Shown here in pieces: positions 35,440 through 47,436 of a DNA stretch of 64,000 bases. The first letter of the stretch is position 1. Each line of letters starts with the position of its first letter. Position numbers and translations under genes: made by a program. Source of the stretch: Lanius collurio (taxonomy: Eukaryota; Chordata; Aves; Passeriformes; Laniidae); assembly GCA_020086605.1 (NCBI GenBank), contig JACBWW010000007.1:24636956-24700955 (forward strand), given 5' to 3'. The notes below the pieces were generated by a model that saw only the letters and a list, made by a program, of their open reading frames with translations, was not told the DNA's origin and made no database searches.

Positions 35440-35640
35440 CCAAACCATCTGTAGCTATGCCTATTGGAGTGAGACCAGGCTGTAATTACCCTCACCAGCT
35501 TCACCTGGCCATCCACCTTCAGGTGTAGCAGATCAGCTCCTGGAGGGTTTATAAGCCCAGCCAGAAGGCTCAGTGAGGAGGAGGAGAAGAGAGAGGTAGG
35601 ACAGACTTATAGCTACTCTCTGTCCTTTGCTGTCTTGTTG
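35440..35640 (+). promoter_or_regulatory. TATA-containing segment, possible promoter or LTR relic
   Basis: TTTATAAG at 35548-35555 sits about 20-35 bases upstream of a purine-rich stretch (gaggaggaggagaag). It is preceded by a GC-richer block with CACCTGG and CAGGTG E-boxes. The arrangement is compatible with a core promoter or an unrecognised LTR. No coding sequence follows that I can identify; the 64-codon frame from 35635 has no known motif. Confidence 0.2.
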
Positions 35641-35949
35641 TTTGGATTTCCTGGACTAACTTGTCTGCTGACGGTGAATGGGTTTTGTTGCTGCCATCAT
35701 CTTGACTCTGCTTGGCTGGATCTGGAACATCAAGGACTGAAAGGTACTGAAAGATTAAACTGTGCTAAATTGAAAAAGAATTGGGGAAGGAGAAGCCGAA
35801 AGGCTAAGTACCAAGACAGGAAGGAATAGATAAAGAGGACTCTGCTGCACTGAATTAGGAATCAATCATATTATCTAAAAAGTGTGTGCAGAGCTCTTGG
35901 GCAAAGTAAAGGGACCAATCAAGTAATGTGTGATCTCATGCACAGCAGT

Positions 35950-36240
35950 TGCAAAATGTGTATGTACTGTATTATGGATAAGTTGTAAAATGTACAAGTA
36001 AGGCAAAATGCATAAGTACTGTGTTAGGTAGAAGTACTGTGTTAAGTAAGCATAAGTAAAAGTAAGAAAATGTGTATGTACTGTGTTAGGTAAAAATAAA
36101 ATGTATGACTAACATGTATAAGCAGTATAAGATAGTAAGATGTGTAAGTCGTAACTTATGTATAAGTGAACTACATAGGTTATGCATAAGTTGGTAGAAC
36201 ACATAAGTAAGCTGAATACACAAAAGAGGTGATAAATAGG
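35950..36240 (+). repeat. Degenerate C-poor tandem array, about 290 bp
   Basis: Variants of 'aagtactgtgttaggta' and 'gcataagtaa' recur. The strings at 36012-36031 and 36031-36050 are near-copies with a 19-base period. 'aaaatgtgtatgtactgt' occurs at 35953 and again at 36067. Cytosine is scarce on this strand. The units are irregular (roughly 19-57 bases), so it is an old minisatellite. It does not match a repeat family I can name. Confidence 0.75.
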
Positions 36241-37608
36241 TATGATGTAAAAATTGAATGATGTGTGAGTTCCTGCATGATGTCCAAAGAGATGATGCAT
36301 ATTTTAGAGAGTTTTAAAGCTTCTGCATGATCATAATGATTTGTTGTACTGAAGTGCTGAGTTCTTGCAAGGTTCAGACTGGATATGAGGAAAGAAAGCT
36401 TTATCATAAGGATAATTAAGCAGTGAAGCAAGATGCCCAGAGGCTGTGCAGTTTCCACTTTTTGATGTGTTCCATTGTTTGATGTCTATTGTTAAACACA
36501 GTAAAGCCCTGAGGGGAAACCTGGTTTGACCTTACCTTGGTCAGCAGGTTGAACTAGAGATATCCATATATCCTTTACAACCTGAATTACTCTCTGGGAT
36601 AAGAGTCTTGTTTATGCAAGATTCATGGGGGCCTGGCTTTAAACTTCATGGACATTTGGCCTGGGTGAGTTCTGCAGTTCATGCCCTTTGAAAATACCAG
36701 TTGTTCCACAGACTTCTGTGATCTTTTCCACCATGTTTAATAGATGACATTTTTTACCAGCCTGAGTGTACTTGGGCTCTGATTTTTAACTTCAGGGTCA
36801 GAATTTGATTGTGCCTCTCCAAAGGGTAGTTCATCTCAAACCCATTTGGTGCCAGAGATTAAAACTCTGGTTGCTGGATTTAGAGTCACAAATGTACCAA
36901 AGTCAGACCTATATGCAATTACTGGGCAGTGAAATGAAGCAGTGTCTGGATAGCCAGAGGATTACAGCAGTTTCAAGTTGGGCCTCTTCTGAAGATGTTG
37001 CAAGAAAAGCTCAGGATTTTGGGGCTTTGCTATGGTGGAGAAGCTCATGTAGTAGGATGTGGTGCATGCACAGGAAAAGCTGGTTTCTCCCTCTCTGCTA
37101 AAAAAAAAAAAGTTTGTTTTTACTCAAAAAAATAGAGCATGTGTAGGTATCAGGGTCTAATCCTCAAAGACAGGAGGCCCTGCAACATTCAGTGGATTCA
37201 AGCAGTATGTTCAAACAAGCAGTACAGCTAAGTACATGAGGAATTAATTGAACTGAGTGAATTTGTAGAAGTGAATTATGCTGAGACCTGTAGCTGCTCA
37301 ATATTGACACTGATTTACTTTGATAGACTTTAGGCTGTTACGTAATGGTTAGCCTCAGCCTATGATACATAGCAAAACCATTAGTCATTATTATAAGGGT
37401 TTATCTTGCGTTGGGTGCTATGGCAGTTCATTTGATTCTCAGGTGGTATGAGTTGTTGTAAATTTTGAATTCATCCTGTATGCTTTTGTTTCATTGGTTT
37501 TACACATCTTTCTCTATATTAACCATATCACAGGCTACATTTTCAGTTCTTCTCCAGGCTTCCTTCATTGTTAATTTTAGGTACAGCCTTGTGCTCACTC
37601 ACTCCTGA
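36241..37608. other. Unique noncoding DNA
   Basis: No gene was recognised. A short A run lies at 37101-37111. A 98-codon frame at 36805-37101 has no identifiable motif. Confidence 0.5.
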
Positions 37609-38238
37609 CAGTCTTTCTGCATAATTTTCCCCCTTTTATTATATTTCCCAGTGTCTAGAGATGTGAAAGTAGCAAGTTATTTAGGTAAGTTTGTCATCAT
37701 TCAGAACAAAGCATTTGTTGACAAGAGAAAACAAACTCCAGATGCCATCATTGTCTGTGAAATTTGTAATTCTCAGGACTTTTATTGTAAAGTTATCATG
37801 GATCTTCTGTCACTATTAATATTGGTAATAATACATTCTTCCACTGCCATCAGACAAGCTTCCTCAGGTTTTTTTTGTATCAAACTCTCATGCTGCTTTT
37901 TGTTGCAGGACCCACTTCTTTATAACTGTTTTGTTTTCATACTGGTCTTGGTTCATATTCTAAAAGGAAATATTCTTTTTCCCCTGGTAATTTCATCCCA
38001 AAATTACATGCCTCTAAGATATGAAGCACAACTTACCTACTTAGTGCACATGCTTAGCGAATTATGGTACTTCTATCTTGATTTGGGGGAAGGATCCTGT
38101 ACTTTGACATTTTTAAAATTTGTATCCTTGAAACAGTTGTGTTTTATCTTGCAGAGCTGGAAGTTTATACATAGAAGGAGTCAGGGTGGTAGGAAAAGTA
38201 TGGATTTGGGGAATTCCATAATTAGGACCCAGAGTTAA
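37609..38238 (+). other. Longest open frame in the window, no recognised product
   Basis: The frame is stop-free for 210 codons; the first ATG inside it lies well downstream of 37651, where the codon is GTG. The translation is hydrophobic (for example VIMDLLSLLILVI and FVFILVLVHIL), which AT-rich random DNA tends to give, and matches no family I know. An excellent acceptor/donor pair lies inside at 37652-37684, so the part most likely to matter is that short piece. I do not call a gene. Confidence 0.15.
37652..37684 (+). other. Candidate 33-nt cassette exon
   Basis: A long pyrimidine tract ends in 'ttattatatttcccag'. The donor reads TTAG|GTAAGT, a perfect match from G+1 to T+6. The 33 bases are open in one frame only, entering and leaving in phase 1, encoding SRDVKVASYL plus split codons at each end. 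Length divisible by three and good sites fit a short alternative exon. The same phase applies to the open reading of the 15-nt candidate at 47422. No protein match is known to me. Confidence 0.22.
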
Positions 38239-41200
38239 ACCTGCTTTGGTGGGGACAGTTTACAGAAAACTTTGGACTGAATTAGGGTTTCATTGTTTAC
38301 ACTGCCATCAGTCTGTGTCCTTATTCTGACTCTTTGCTGGCAATATCTTTGCCCCATTGAATTTTAAATACTCCCTGAAATGAGTAGTGTTGGGATCTGA
38401 TCCATTATGAGAGTGAAATTTTCTAAGGCAAGGAGGGCAGGACAGACTGTAGTTTGGGAGGTCACAGGTGACCAGCAGCACATTTTTTTGGCAGGGGGCT
38501 GAATGTACAGGCAGTTACTAGTGAAATACATAGGTTTGCATATGCAAGTGCTCTCACAAAACCAGCCTGCTTTAAACTGAGATTTAACCTGAGAAATTTT
38601 ATCTTTTTGTAACATGAAGCATTTCAGCACAGGGAATCAGATTTTTGCAATCTAGTTAAGGTCATGGTGTCATCTTCATGCTATACTTTTGATTTTACTA
38701 GAACAGAGTTTTGTGTGGCTTATGGGCGGACACATTTCCTTTGAACTGTGTAAAAGCTTACATGGTGTTTTTTAGTTAAAAGACTGCCAGCAGCTGGCTC
38801 ATATTTTAAATTTTTTTTTCTCTTTTGGTAGCTATGTGAATTGTGAATTGCTCTGAGGAAAATATAAATGAGTTTTGAATAAATTAGAGCTATCATTCTG
38901 GCTTAAGGAAATAGAGAAACATAGCCCATAATTGTAAAGCATTTGCAGGTCACAGAAGAGCTTGTTCCTGATCATCAAATGTTCTTGCACAATATAGATG
39001 CAAATGGCTCGTTGTGTTCCTAAGTAATATGGAACTTCATTTTAAAAACATTTCAAGAGTGAGAATTACAGTTCATCTGATTATTGATATATTCCAACTC
39101 TACATCTTACAACTTAGTTCTTTTCTGAAAGTATGTTAATTCCTTCTCTAGAATTCTTGCTTTGTGGCAAAGGTTTTTTATGTTATAACAGTTATCTTAC
39201 CTAGTGGGCTTGATGATGCTGCCTCCTGCACCAGATTCTTCTTGACTGTCTGCCCTCCCCTTTTCAAAGCAATCAGTCTGCCTGCTTTTGTTATTCATTT
39301 TGAGCTTTTCCATTTTTCTTGATGGGATGTGGTATAGCATTAAAAAAAAAAAAATAAAAGGTTTTAAGTACCACTGATAAGAAAGAAAATTATTGACTCT
39401 AAGAAAGGACTACTTTGTGGCCTTCCTGTAGGTGCTTCAAAGTGCATTCAGGTACAGTTGCCATTGGCACAGACTTTCTGGTCAAACTAAAGCAGATGCC
39501 ATGGTTGCAGCTGTCAGGGAAATAGGCATGGTTGCATTGCCCTATTTAGTCTGTATAAACACAATTATATATATTTCTGACTATGAAGGCAAATCACAAT
39601 TCAGAGTTCTGGAACAAAATAATTACATCATTTGATGCTTGCTTTTTATTGTTTCTTCATTATTTGTGCTTGTGATGTTGGAATTTGTCACATTAATTGT
39701 TCTTGCAGCAGTAAGCATGGCTTTAATTGATGTTCTCAAAGTGTATCCAAATATTTTGGAAACTGCCAAGCATTCTCTCCTTTATAGACACTGGATTTTA
39801 TTTTTAAACTAACTTAAACTTTGAGCAAGTTCACTAAATATCTTATGCCTTTTCTTTTTAAATTTTTCTCTTTCAGACCTAAGATTGAATTTTCAGTATT
39901 CTGCAACAAGTTTGTAATTAAGAAGAAAGGTTATTTTTCCTCTCTTGCAGAAAGTAAATGCTTAATTTGGTTTCTGAATGCTTAATTCACAGGTGTAATG
40001 TGCTGAATTTGTAGTAATAAGTTTCATTTGATGAAGCTTTCTGAGAACTATTTTATACATGGGCAAGGGCAATGACATGATGCTCCTAGGTGTGAGTCAC
40101 AGCTCATTAAATGGATGCCTTGGAATCCTAGCTGGGCTATTAATTTTTCATGTATTTATACAGTATAAATGATTAATGTGTGCTCCTGCTCTAGACTCCA
40201 AGATTTTGAAATGGGGAATAACAGATGACACAGCACACTTTTAGCTACGAAAATATTTCCTGGGGGAGCACTGAAACCTGAAAAAAGAGTGAGCAGACCA
40301 AACAAAGAGTTAAAGAGAATGCTTTGAAAATGGATAACAAATATTGTAACTTCCCATGAACATTACATTGTTACCTACAGATCTAGGAAAACCTAGGTAT
40401 TTAATGTCATGTCAGGTAAGATACTTTAAAAAGTATCTTAAATAAAGTAGAGGGAGGGTTATTTAGTTAGTTAGTCTTTGCATTCAAATGAGTTTCAATG
40501 AGAATTTATGCAGTTGGTAGCAGAGGAGTTACTTTACCAGTAGTTCCTTTCTGGGAGGTATTTTAGCCAGAGTTCTTTGCTCCCATTGCCTTTGTGCTGT
40601 TAGGTCTCTGCCAGTTGAGATGGTGCAGGGAAGCAGCAGGAAGAGCTGTGTCTGATAGAAGTTTGCTCCACTTGCAGGCTTCTGAGGCATGGACCATGAA
40701 ATACAACATATACAGGGCCAGAAGCCAAAGGCTGCAAATAAAAGAGATAGAAAGGACTAGGATGTGCTAGGGGATGGGTTGTGCTCTTGTGCCATTCATT
40801 TTGCACTGCTGATTCCAGTTGAAAGTCCTGCAGTTCAGAGGTATGTGAAGTCTATGACTAATGCAAAGGGCACAAATTTGTGTCATAGTCCTTCACTGTT
40901 GTTTCAGTTGTTTGTTTTTACAAAATCAGACATGAATTTTTACAAATTGTGAGGGCTCCTCTCAACTATCCCCCCTTTGAAAAACTTATTACATGATACA
41001 TACTGAATGACACTAGATAATACCAGGCCTGAAAATTATTCTTGCACTTTATTGGAAAATGCATCAGCTCCTGATTTGAGAGAGGCTTTCTGCTAACACC
41101 AATTTATTTGGCTGCATTGTTTCTGGGGGAGGTGTGTGCTCTGCTGTTATGTTTGCTTGTAGAACATTTTTACTCTTTCAGATTTTTTTTGTTCTAACAT

Positions 41201-41717
41201 GACAAAATATAGAAACTTGTTTAAAAAATTAGAAACTATCATGCACTTAGAAAATACTGTCACCGGTCTCTTGACTTTCTTATTAGAGATTCTCTTGATA
41301 TGCTTCTCAACTGGTTAAACCAAAGAGTTTCCTCAGCCATGTGCTTCTGGAGTGCTGCCTTGGGGAGTGGAGCCTCTTTGAAGCTGTTAGAGCCAAGTGG
41401 GAAACTCAGTAGTGTATTACCTCCAAAAACTGAATTATATTGATAATGTAGGAGGTATGAAACCTTGCTTTCTCTCATCGAGTCTTCCTTCCTTTTGAGG
41501 GGCTCTCAGGAAATGTATCTTCCTTTCTGTCCTGTTTAGTGTTAATTCCTATTCTGCTTCTGTCTCAGTGCGCTTTTTGGGAGTCCCTGAATTACAACTG
41601 TAACACAGAGTAGTTTCACAAACATACATGGGCACAGATTTGTCTTACACTACTTTTGTACAAAATATGTCTACTCTAAATATCGATCTGTTATTTATAT
41701 TTCATAGGACTGAACTT
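38239..41717. other. Unique noncoding DNA
   Basis: No gene or repeat family was recognised. An A run with AATAAA-like end lies at 39341-39358, without an upstream retrocopy. An AP-1-like GTGAGTCAC occurs near 40091. A 35-base segment at 40381-40415 has a good donor but a weak acceptor. Confidence 0.5.
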
Positions 41718-41872
41718 TAGAATCACGGGAATGGTTTAGGCTGGAAGGGACCTCTGGAGGTCACCTTGTCTAATCCTTTTCTCAAGAAGAGCTACCTGGA
41801 GCTGTTGGCCCCAGACTGCATCCAGTTGGGTTGTATCTCCAAGGATGCAGGCTTCATCATATCTCCCATGTG
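41718..41872 (-). mobile_element. CR1 LINE, 3'-terminal fragment of about 155 bp
   Basis: The plus strand reads 'tagaatcacgggaatggttt', 'ggctggaagggacctctgga', then 'catccagttgggttg' and 'atctccaaggatg', the complement of a CR1 3' end including the terminal 'ccattctatgattcta' zone. 5' truncated and diverged. Confidence 0.9.
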
Positions 41873-41989
41873 AACGAAATGTAATTTGCCCTTTTAGGGT
41901 ATTTCAGTACCAATGAATTATTTGGGGTGCATCTAGATCAGTAAATGTTTTCTTTGATATTTGCAGTAAATCCCAAGTACGATCTGTTG

Positions 41990-42480
41990 TAAGGCTGCCG
42001 TGATGTGTTATACATAGAAGAAGGACTCACTGAGTGTGAGCTGCTGAGCTGTGTTGGGGGTTCCTTGGATGGGAAGGGTGACATGATGATGGGCTGTGGG
42101 AAGGGCTCAGCACCTGTGGGGGAGGCTGTGAGGGAGGTGAGCAGCTGTGTAAAGGAAATGCAGGTCTCTCCCCATCTCTGGGACTGCATTATTCTACTCC
42201 TATCCTCAGTCCCCTTTCTCAGGACCTGCAGGTGTCCTGTCTTCCAGTGTCCACCCCCTGATCTATGTAGATGTGGCCCATGGATGCCATTCCAGGGGCT
42301 AGACATGGGCTTGGGGCAGCCCTTGAGTAGCTCTGCTCCTACTCACAGGATACCATACCACTGGTAGCTCCTCATTGTGTGGGGTGCTGAGAGTACAGCC
42401 TTCCACTTGGAAAGATTCCAAGTAAATTTTATCCTCCTTCTCCTTTCTCTCCTGATCCTTGCCAGTCTTGTGGTCTTCAG
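41990..42480. other. GC-richer unique segment
   Basis: Composition rises here and overlapping frames of 61-122 codons appear on both strands. None has a recognised domain. There is no CpG enrichment and no clear splice pair. It could be an unidentified old repeat or regulatory DNA. Confidence 0.35.
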
Positions 42481-42929
42481 CCATAAAAAGAATTTGGAGA
42501 ATTACTTAGGTTTTGCTTAGCTTAAGTAAGGCCCACAGGAGAAAATACAGATGAAGATGCCTTGGTGTGTGACACAGGGTTGTTTTGTCTTCTGGAAATG
42601 GAGAGGTGGAGAGCCGTCACAAGATGCTGCTCCTGACTGGCACAGAAAGCTTCTGGAACATCTTGCTGCTTAATTTCTCCATGCTGCAATCTTCCCACCT
42701 ATGAAGCAGGTGTAAACCAATTTGCATTAGCAACTGTTTTGTGAGGTTGACTATTTTGAGGTTGCAAAGCTGGTTTGAGATCCTCAAAGTGAAATCACAG
42801 TGTAAAGGGCAAATAAATAATTATGATTTGACTACTTCATTTTTCAAGACAACTTAGTTCTAAGCTAAGTAAACTTCAAAGCTGACATGTCATTAGGAAA
42901 TAAAAGATGACTGAAAGCTAAGGAGTTTA

Positions 42930-43080
42930 TTGAGCCAAACTGTGATTAATTAACTGAATTAGCATGAAGTAATGGCAAAATATTGCCACATTTGTAATTA
43001 CTTCTTTAAAAACACGAACAATTACAAAATTGATGTTAAAATTAGGATTTTTACCAAACAATCTCTTTGCATGATTTACA
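42930..43080. promoter_or_regulatory. Candidate conserved noncoding element
   Basis: The segment has several homeodomain-like cores (gattaattaactgaatta at 42943-42960, 'gtaattac' near 42995) and an octamer-like 'tgcatgat'. It resembles vertebrate enhancer cores in texture. Only a multi-species alignment can tell. Confidence 0.2.
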
Positions 43081-45453
43081 TTTCTTTACAGGAAAATAAC
43101 TAGTGCCCCAGAATATGATAAAAATGTATTTTTATCAATGCCTAAATTACCACAGGATTAAATTGAGTAAAAATTCCAGTGTGTGGGTTTTCTCATATTT
43201 ATATGGGTTAACTTTACAAATAGAACAAAAAATACAGATTTACTTGTCATGCATATTAAAATTATTTCTCCTACGAGAAGTTTGGCTTTTTTGAGGATTC
43301 TTTGAGATGTGGGCTCCAACTTATCAATCATATGTTGCCTCAGTGATAAGCAGGTGTATATTGACTGAATGTTTTGCTGGGCTGGCTACAGCAGAAAATG
43401 AAAATACACTGAGTAAATGAATAAAGAGAGTGCAAAGAATAAAATTATTACCATTTTTACAAAGTTAAAATTTTTGCAAAATTATTCCAGTGGAAGCTAA
43501 GGAGCCATCTTTTCCTGGCAATACAAAATTTCCCACTGACCTTTTAATTTGACTATCAAGAAATAAGATTAGCCTGATTGAGGGTGGTGATTAAGTCTCC
43601 CGTTTCATTTCAGATGGGGGAAAAAAAAAAGGCTGTGCAGCAGAGCTTGAGGAACCATCCTTTGGTGCTCTGTGTGTGGTCATTGTTTATTCAATCAACT
43701 TTTTAGCTGCAGTGTGTGCCCTGGTTCTTCTTCAATCTGCTGGAGGAAAGCTGGTTATGCTGTGTGAGAGGAATGTAGCAGCTTTCAGATGGGGGTTCAT
43801 TAACAGGTTTGGTTTTTTTCAGTTGCAACATGAGCAAATACAAATTTCTGGTACAAGTTACTAGTAAGGATAGCAGTCAGATGCAGGCTACCATATATAT
43901 TCTTTTCTGTCTGTGCAAGAATGAGAAGCAAGGTGTTGATATCAGCATGTCAACTTAATATTCATAGGGGAAAAGTGTTTAGAACCTGAAAGAACTGGCT
44001 TCTGTGCACAGAATCTGTCTGATTATATTACTGGAGATGTCATTTTATGGTACTGCCTAACAGGAGTTTTCATAGAGATGGCTACATCTGCAAAAGAGAA
44101 GGAAAATGCTTGGAGTCAGTGAGGTTTTGCTGATTGCTTACTGTGCAGAGGTAGTATTGAATGCAATATGATTGTCCAATTTAAGAACTAAATGAATAGT
44201 TCCAAGTAGAAATTAGGTGTTGCACATGTCAAGAAAAAAAAGTTAATCTGTCACTATAAATGATCTTTAAACAGCCTCTGCTCTTCTGAATATTTGCACA
44301 CTATCTTAATGCTAGACAAATGCATTTGCTATTTCTCCATTATTATTATGTGATTGTACAGAAAGCTGTCTGGATTTTACAGTGTCTGACTGCTGCCAGC
44401 TCTCTTTGAATTAGTTCTCTCATTTCTATCATATGTTACTTGAGTAGAGGATTCTCAAGTATTGTAGTCTCTCAGGACTATTTCTTGTTGCCCTCTCCCA
44501 GCATTCCCTGCAGATGATAGAGATGCTGTGGCTGTAGGAGAGGTTTAGGGCTGTTTTTCCTCTGACAGAGCTTTTGCTATAATAATGCTGTATTTATGCT
44601 TCATGGACATCACAGTCAGAACATCAGTGTTAGTTTTGAGTCTTAACCTCTATGGAGAGGTCCCATCTCTGTACTGCAGATTAATTCCCAGAGCTAATTA
44701 AACCTCATGAAACATGTTTTTCAAGCCCAGCAAAGCTACTACAATTGAAGATAGAATTGCTTTGGCTGAGTGACATAAACGAAACTTGTGAAGCATCCAG
44801 CATCTGTGAGCACTCTGTCTTTTGTGGTTTGGGAGCAGATTCATTCCTGTCTTTCAAGAAAGGAGCTGTAGGAAAGCAATATGCATTTGGTGAATTATAC
44901 ATATTCCCTGAAGTGCTGGGGTGGCAGTGGTTGACGAGAAAGACTATTCAAGTGTGGATCAGAGTCAATGTCTGAAATCTTCCAGTGGTTTGAAGAATGT
45001 CTCTTCATTCTTGTCCCCTTCAACTCCTATGGCTTTCCTTTTCAAACAAATCTGAGTGAAAATGTTAAGGTTTTCATACTCATGATGACATCCTTTTGAA
45101 GCATAAATGAGATTTGTATGACCTCTGCTAGATATTTAATGTTGATTTTGCGGAGTACACAGGTAACTATCAGCATATAAGGAGTTGATATGCTTGCAGA
45201 CTAATTGCTCAAAAATGGATTCACATCATCTGTGGAAAACACTAATAATTAATTTAGCTGAAAGTTCAATGCACACGATTTTTCGAAACTGTCTAATGAC
45301 TCAAGGCCCTCTTTGAATTTTAACTGTTTTTTTCTTAACCAGATAAAGATCTTAGATAATATGCTCATCTTTCATAATTGCTTTATTGCAAGAGAAGTGT
45401 TCCTGAAGGATGTTCTTTTGTTACTTCAGCTTTCAGTGTAATCCTATTTTCTG
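43081..45453. other. Unique AT-rich noncoding DNA
   Basis: No gene or repeat family was recognised. A short stretch near 45160-45260 (CAG|GTAACT, then 'actaataattaattta') is regulatory-looking at best. Confidence 0.5.
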
Positions 45454-45479
45454 CCTCTATATCGAAAATAATATAGAGG
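45454..45479. other. Perfect 9-bp inverted repeat
   Basis: cctctatat (45454-45462) and atatagagg (45471-45479) are exact complements around an eight-base loop. It is followed by gactgttttc at 45479 and again at 45504. Possibly chance. Confidence 0.5.
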
Positions 45480-47421
45480 ACTGTTTTCCTGTGACATTGA
45501 CAAGACTGTTTTCTTATAACTTTATTTGGCCTAGAAAAAAAGCCTTCTTTGCTTGTCTGGAAAGGTAATACTAATTGCAGATGCTGGTGTATTCTTCCCT
45601 CTTACATTCTTGTATTCAGTCAAAACTGAATACATTTTCAGATGAGACCTACAGAATCTGCTGTTCTTAATTTCAGACCACAAAAACCAGTGGTCTGCAG
45701 CCTCAGTTCATCTTGCTAGTGAGCTGCTCTTCAGGAATATACTTTATTCTGCACTCTGAGCAGGAAGGTTTAAGAGCTTTTTCTCTTTGAGAGCTCTTAG
45801 CAATGGTTTTGATTCCTGTTTGCTTTGCTGTGATTAACTTTCATATTTGAACTACAAGGTTCATGAGTTGCTAATGTGAAACAAAATAAAGACCCACATA
45901 CCTGTGATGAGTTTTAACCCTGGGAGTCTTGTCTTTGTAGAATCCCTTTAGTGAGTGGAGAGGACATGGTAGCTCCTTTAGCAATAAAAAAAAGTGTTCC
46001 ACCTTCCTCTGCTGGCTTGCTCGTGGAAGAAACTTCAGTCTGTCCATTGAGAGCAGAGGAAACATCATGAGATTACAGTCTTAAGGCTACTTCTTTTTAG
46101 GGCTAGTTTCCCAAGAATTGCTTAATAGTTAAAACAGATGTAAGAGGATACTTTTAATAGCTCAAGGTCAAATCAGGGTGCAAGATGTATATACCTGCAT
46201 GCTCATTGTTGTATTTTAAATGCAACGTACTTCATCCAAAAGAAATTGCTTGTGTTAAACAACCATATACAACTTAGAAAAATATAACACATTAACAGCC
46301 AGCCTACTTTTTCTTACACAGGCTTCAACTGAGATTAACGTTATCATGGTAGAATAGGTTTCATCAAAAACAACAACAAAAAAAACCATTAATTTTTGGT
46401 CGGTTCTCTAAAATATCCTTATAATAGAATAAGCAGTTGTTATCTGAGGAACTTATATTCAAAACTCATGTATTACCAGAAGAACATGGGAATCTATCCT
46501 GTAAAAATTTCCGATGCTTTCTTGGTCTTTATTAAAAAAACCCAAACCAAACAGTATGGTATTTTAACATGAGTTGAATTATTCATGTAGTTGTATAAAA
46601 CAATAAAGACTGTTGGCTCTTCATCATACAATTTCGATAATTACTGTTGGTTTATTTTTTCCTAAAAAATAAGCAGTGTCTTTGCAGCCCAGAGCTATAT
46701 TTTCTATATTATTTTTTTCCTTTAGTTGCTGTCCTATATAAAATCCTGTATCATTGCCAATGTATCCCATGTTCTGCACCTCAAGCGAAAAAGAAGCTGA
46801 GTTTTCTGTGTATTTCTAGGGGATTTTATATAGCATTTTATTAATAAGGAAAGAGTGTATAATGGTACATTGCATTAATTTGGCATAATTGTATTCCTCA
46901 GTGGTGATGCACCTGGAGATCATCTAGAACATCCATTAAAGAAAATTTCCTATCTCTAAAAATTAGGACGCTTTTGCTAGAATTTACATTAAAACCAGAA
47001 AAAAGTTAAGCTGTCCCAAAATAAATTAGACTTTTTTTGATAAAAGACTATAGCATCAAACAAGTATGTGAAGTGAAAACTTCCTAGGGAAAAATACTTT
47101 CATTCATATTCTTTTAATTGTCGTTGTTTGAAAGGCCTGAATTTCTTGAAGCAGTCTTGCCATGATGAATTAGTTGGCAGTATAGAAAGGGAGCCTTATT
47201 AAACAGTTTATAGCATTGAGGTTTTTTATATTTTACCATGAAAATAGTAATACATATATATAGTAGACAAGTTTATTTATTTGCATGAGTAAGTTTCTTC
47301 TGGATTGTGCCATTGATAAGGAAACATATGAATTTGTGCTGTATAGGTCAATTTGTTTCAGGCTGATATTTTTCCTTTGACTCACTGTAATCCCATTATC
47401 TCAATTTTTTTTCTCCCACAG
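45480..47421. other. Unique AT-rich noncoding DNA
   Basis: No gene was recognised. A CAA/A-rich tract lies at 46364-46387. Confidence 0.5.
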
Positions 47422-47436
47422 ACAATGGAGAGCTGA
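47422..47436 (+). other. Candidate 15-nt microexon
   Basis: The acceptor is very strong ('caattttttttctcccacag'), and no AG occurs for about 60 bases upstream, the AG-exclusion zone typical of efficient 3' sites. Fifteen bases later comes a donor GTGAGT. The length keeps frame. In the phase-1 reading the insert gives NGEL, and the frame stays open past the donor as DNGELSEYNIVNKRSS before a stop, so a short terminal exon is an alternative. Neuronal microexons of 3-27 nt have this architecture. No parent gene could be identified. Confidence 0.2.

Noticed and set aside
36010..36092. Telomere-like TTAGG motifs
   Set aside because: They are TTAGGT within an irregular AT-rich array, not tandem TTAGGG, so an interstitial telomere is not supported.
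40381..40415. Segment ending in a perfect CAG|GTAAGA donor
   Set aside because: The acceptor is weak, the length is 35, and two frames are closed.
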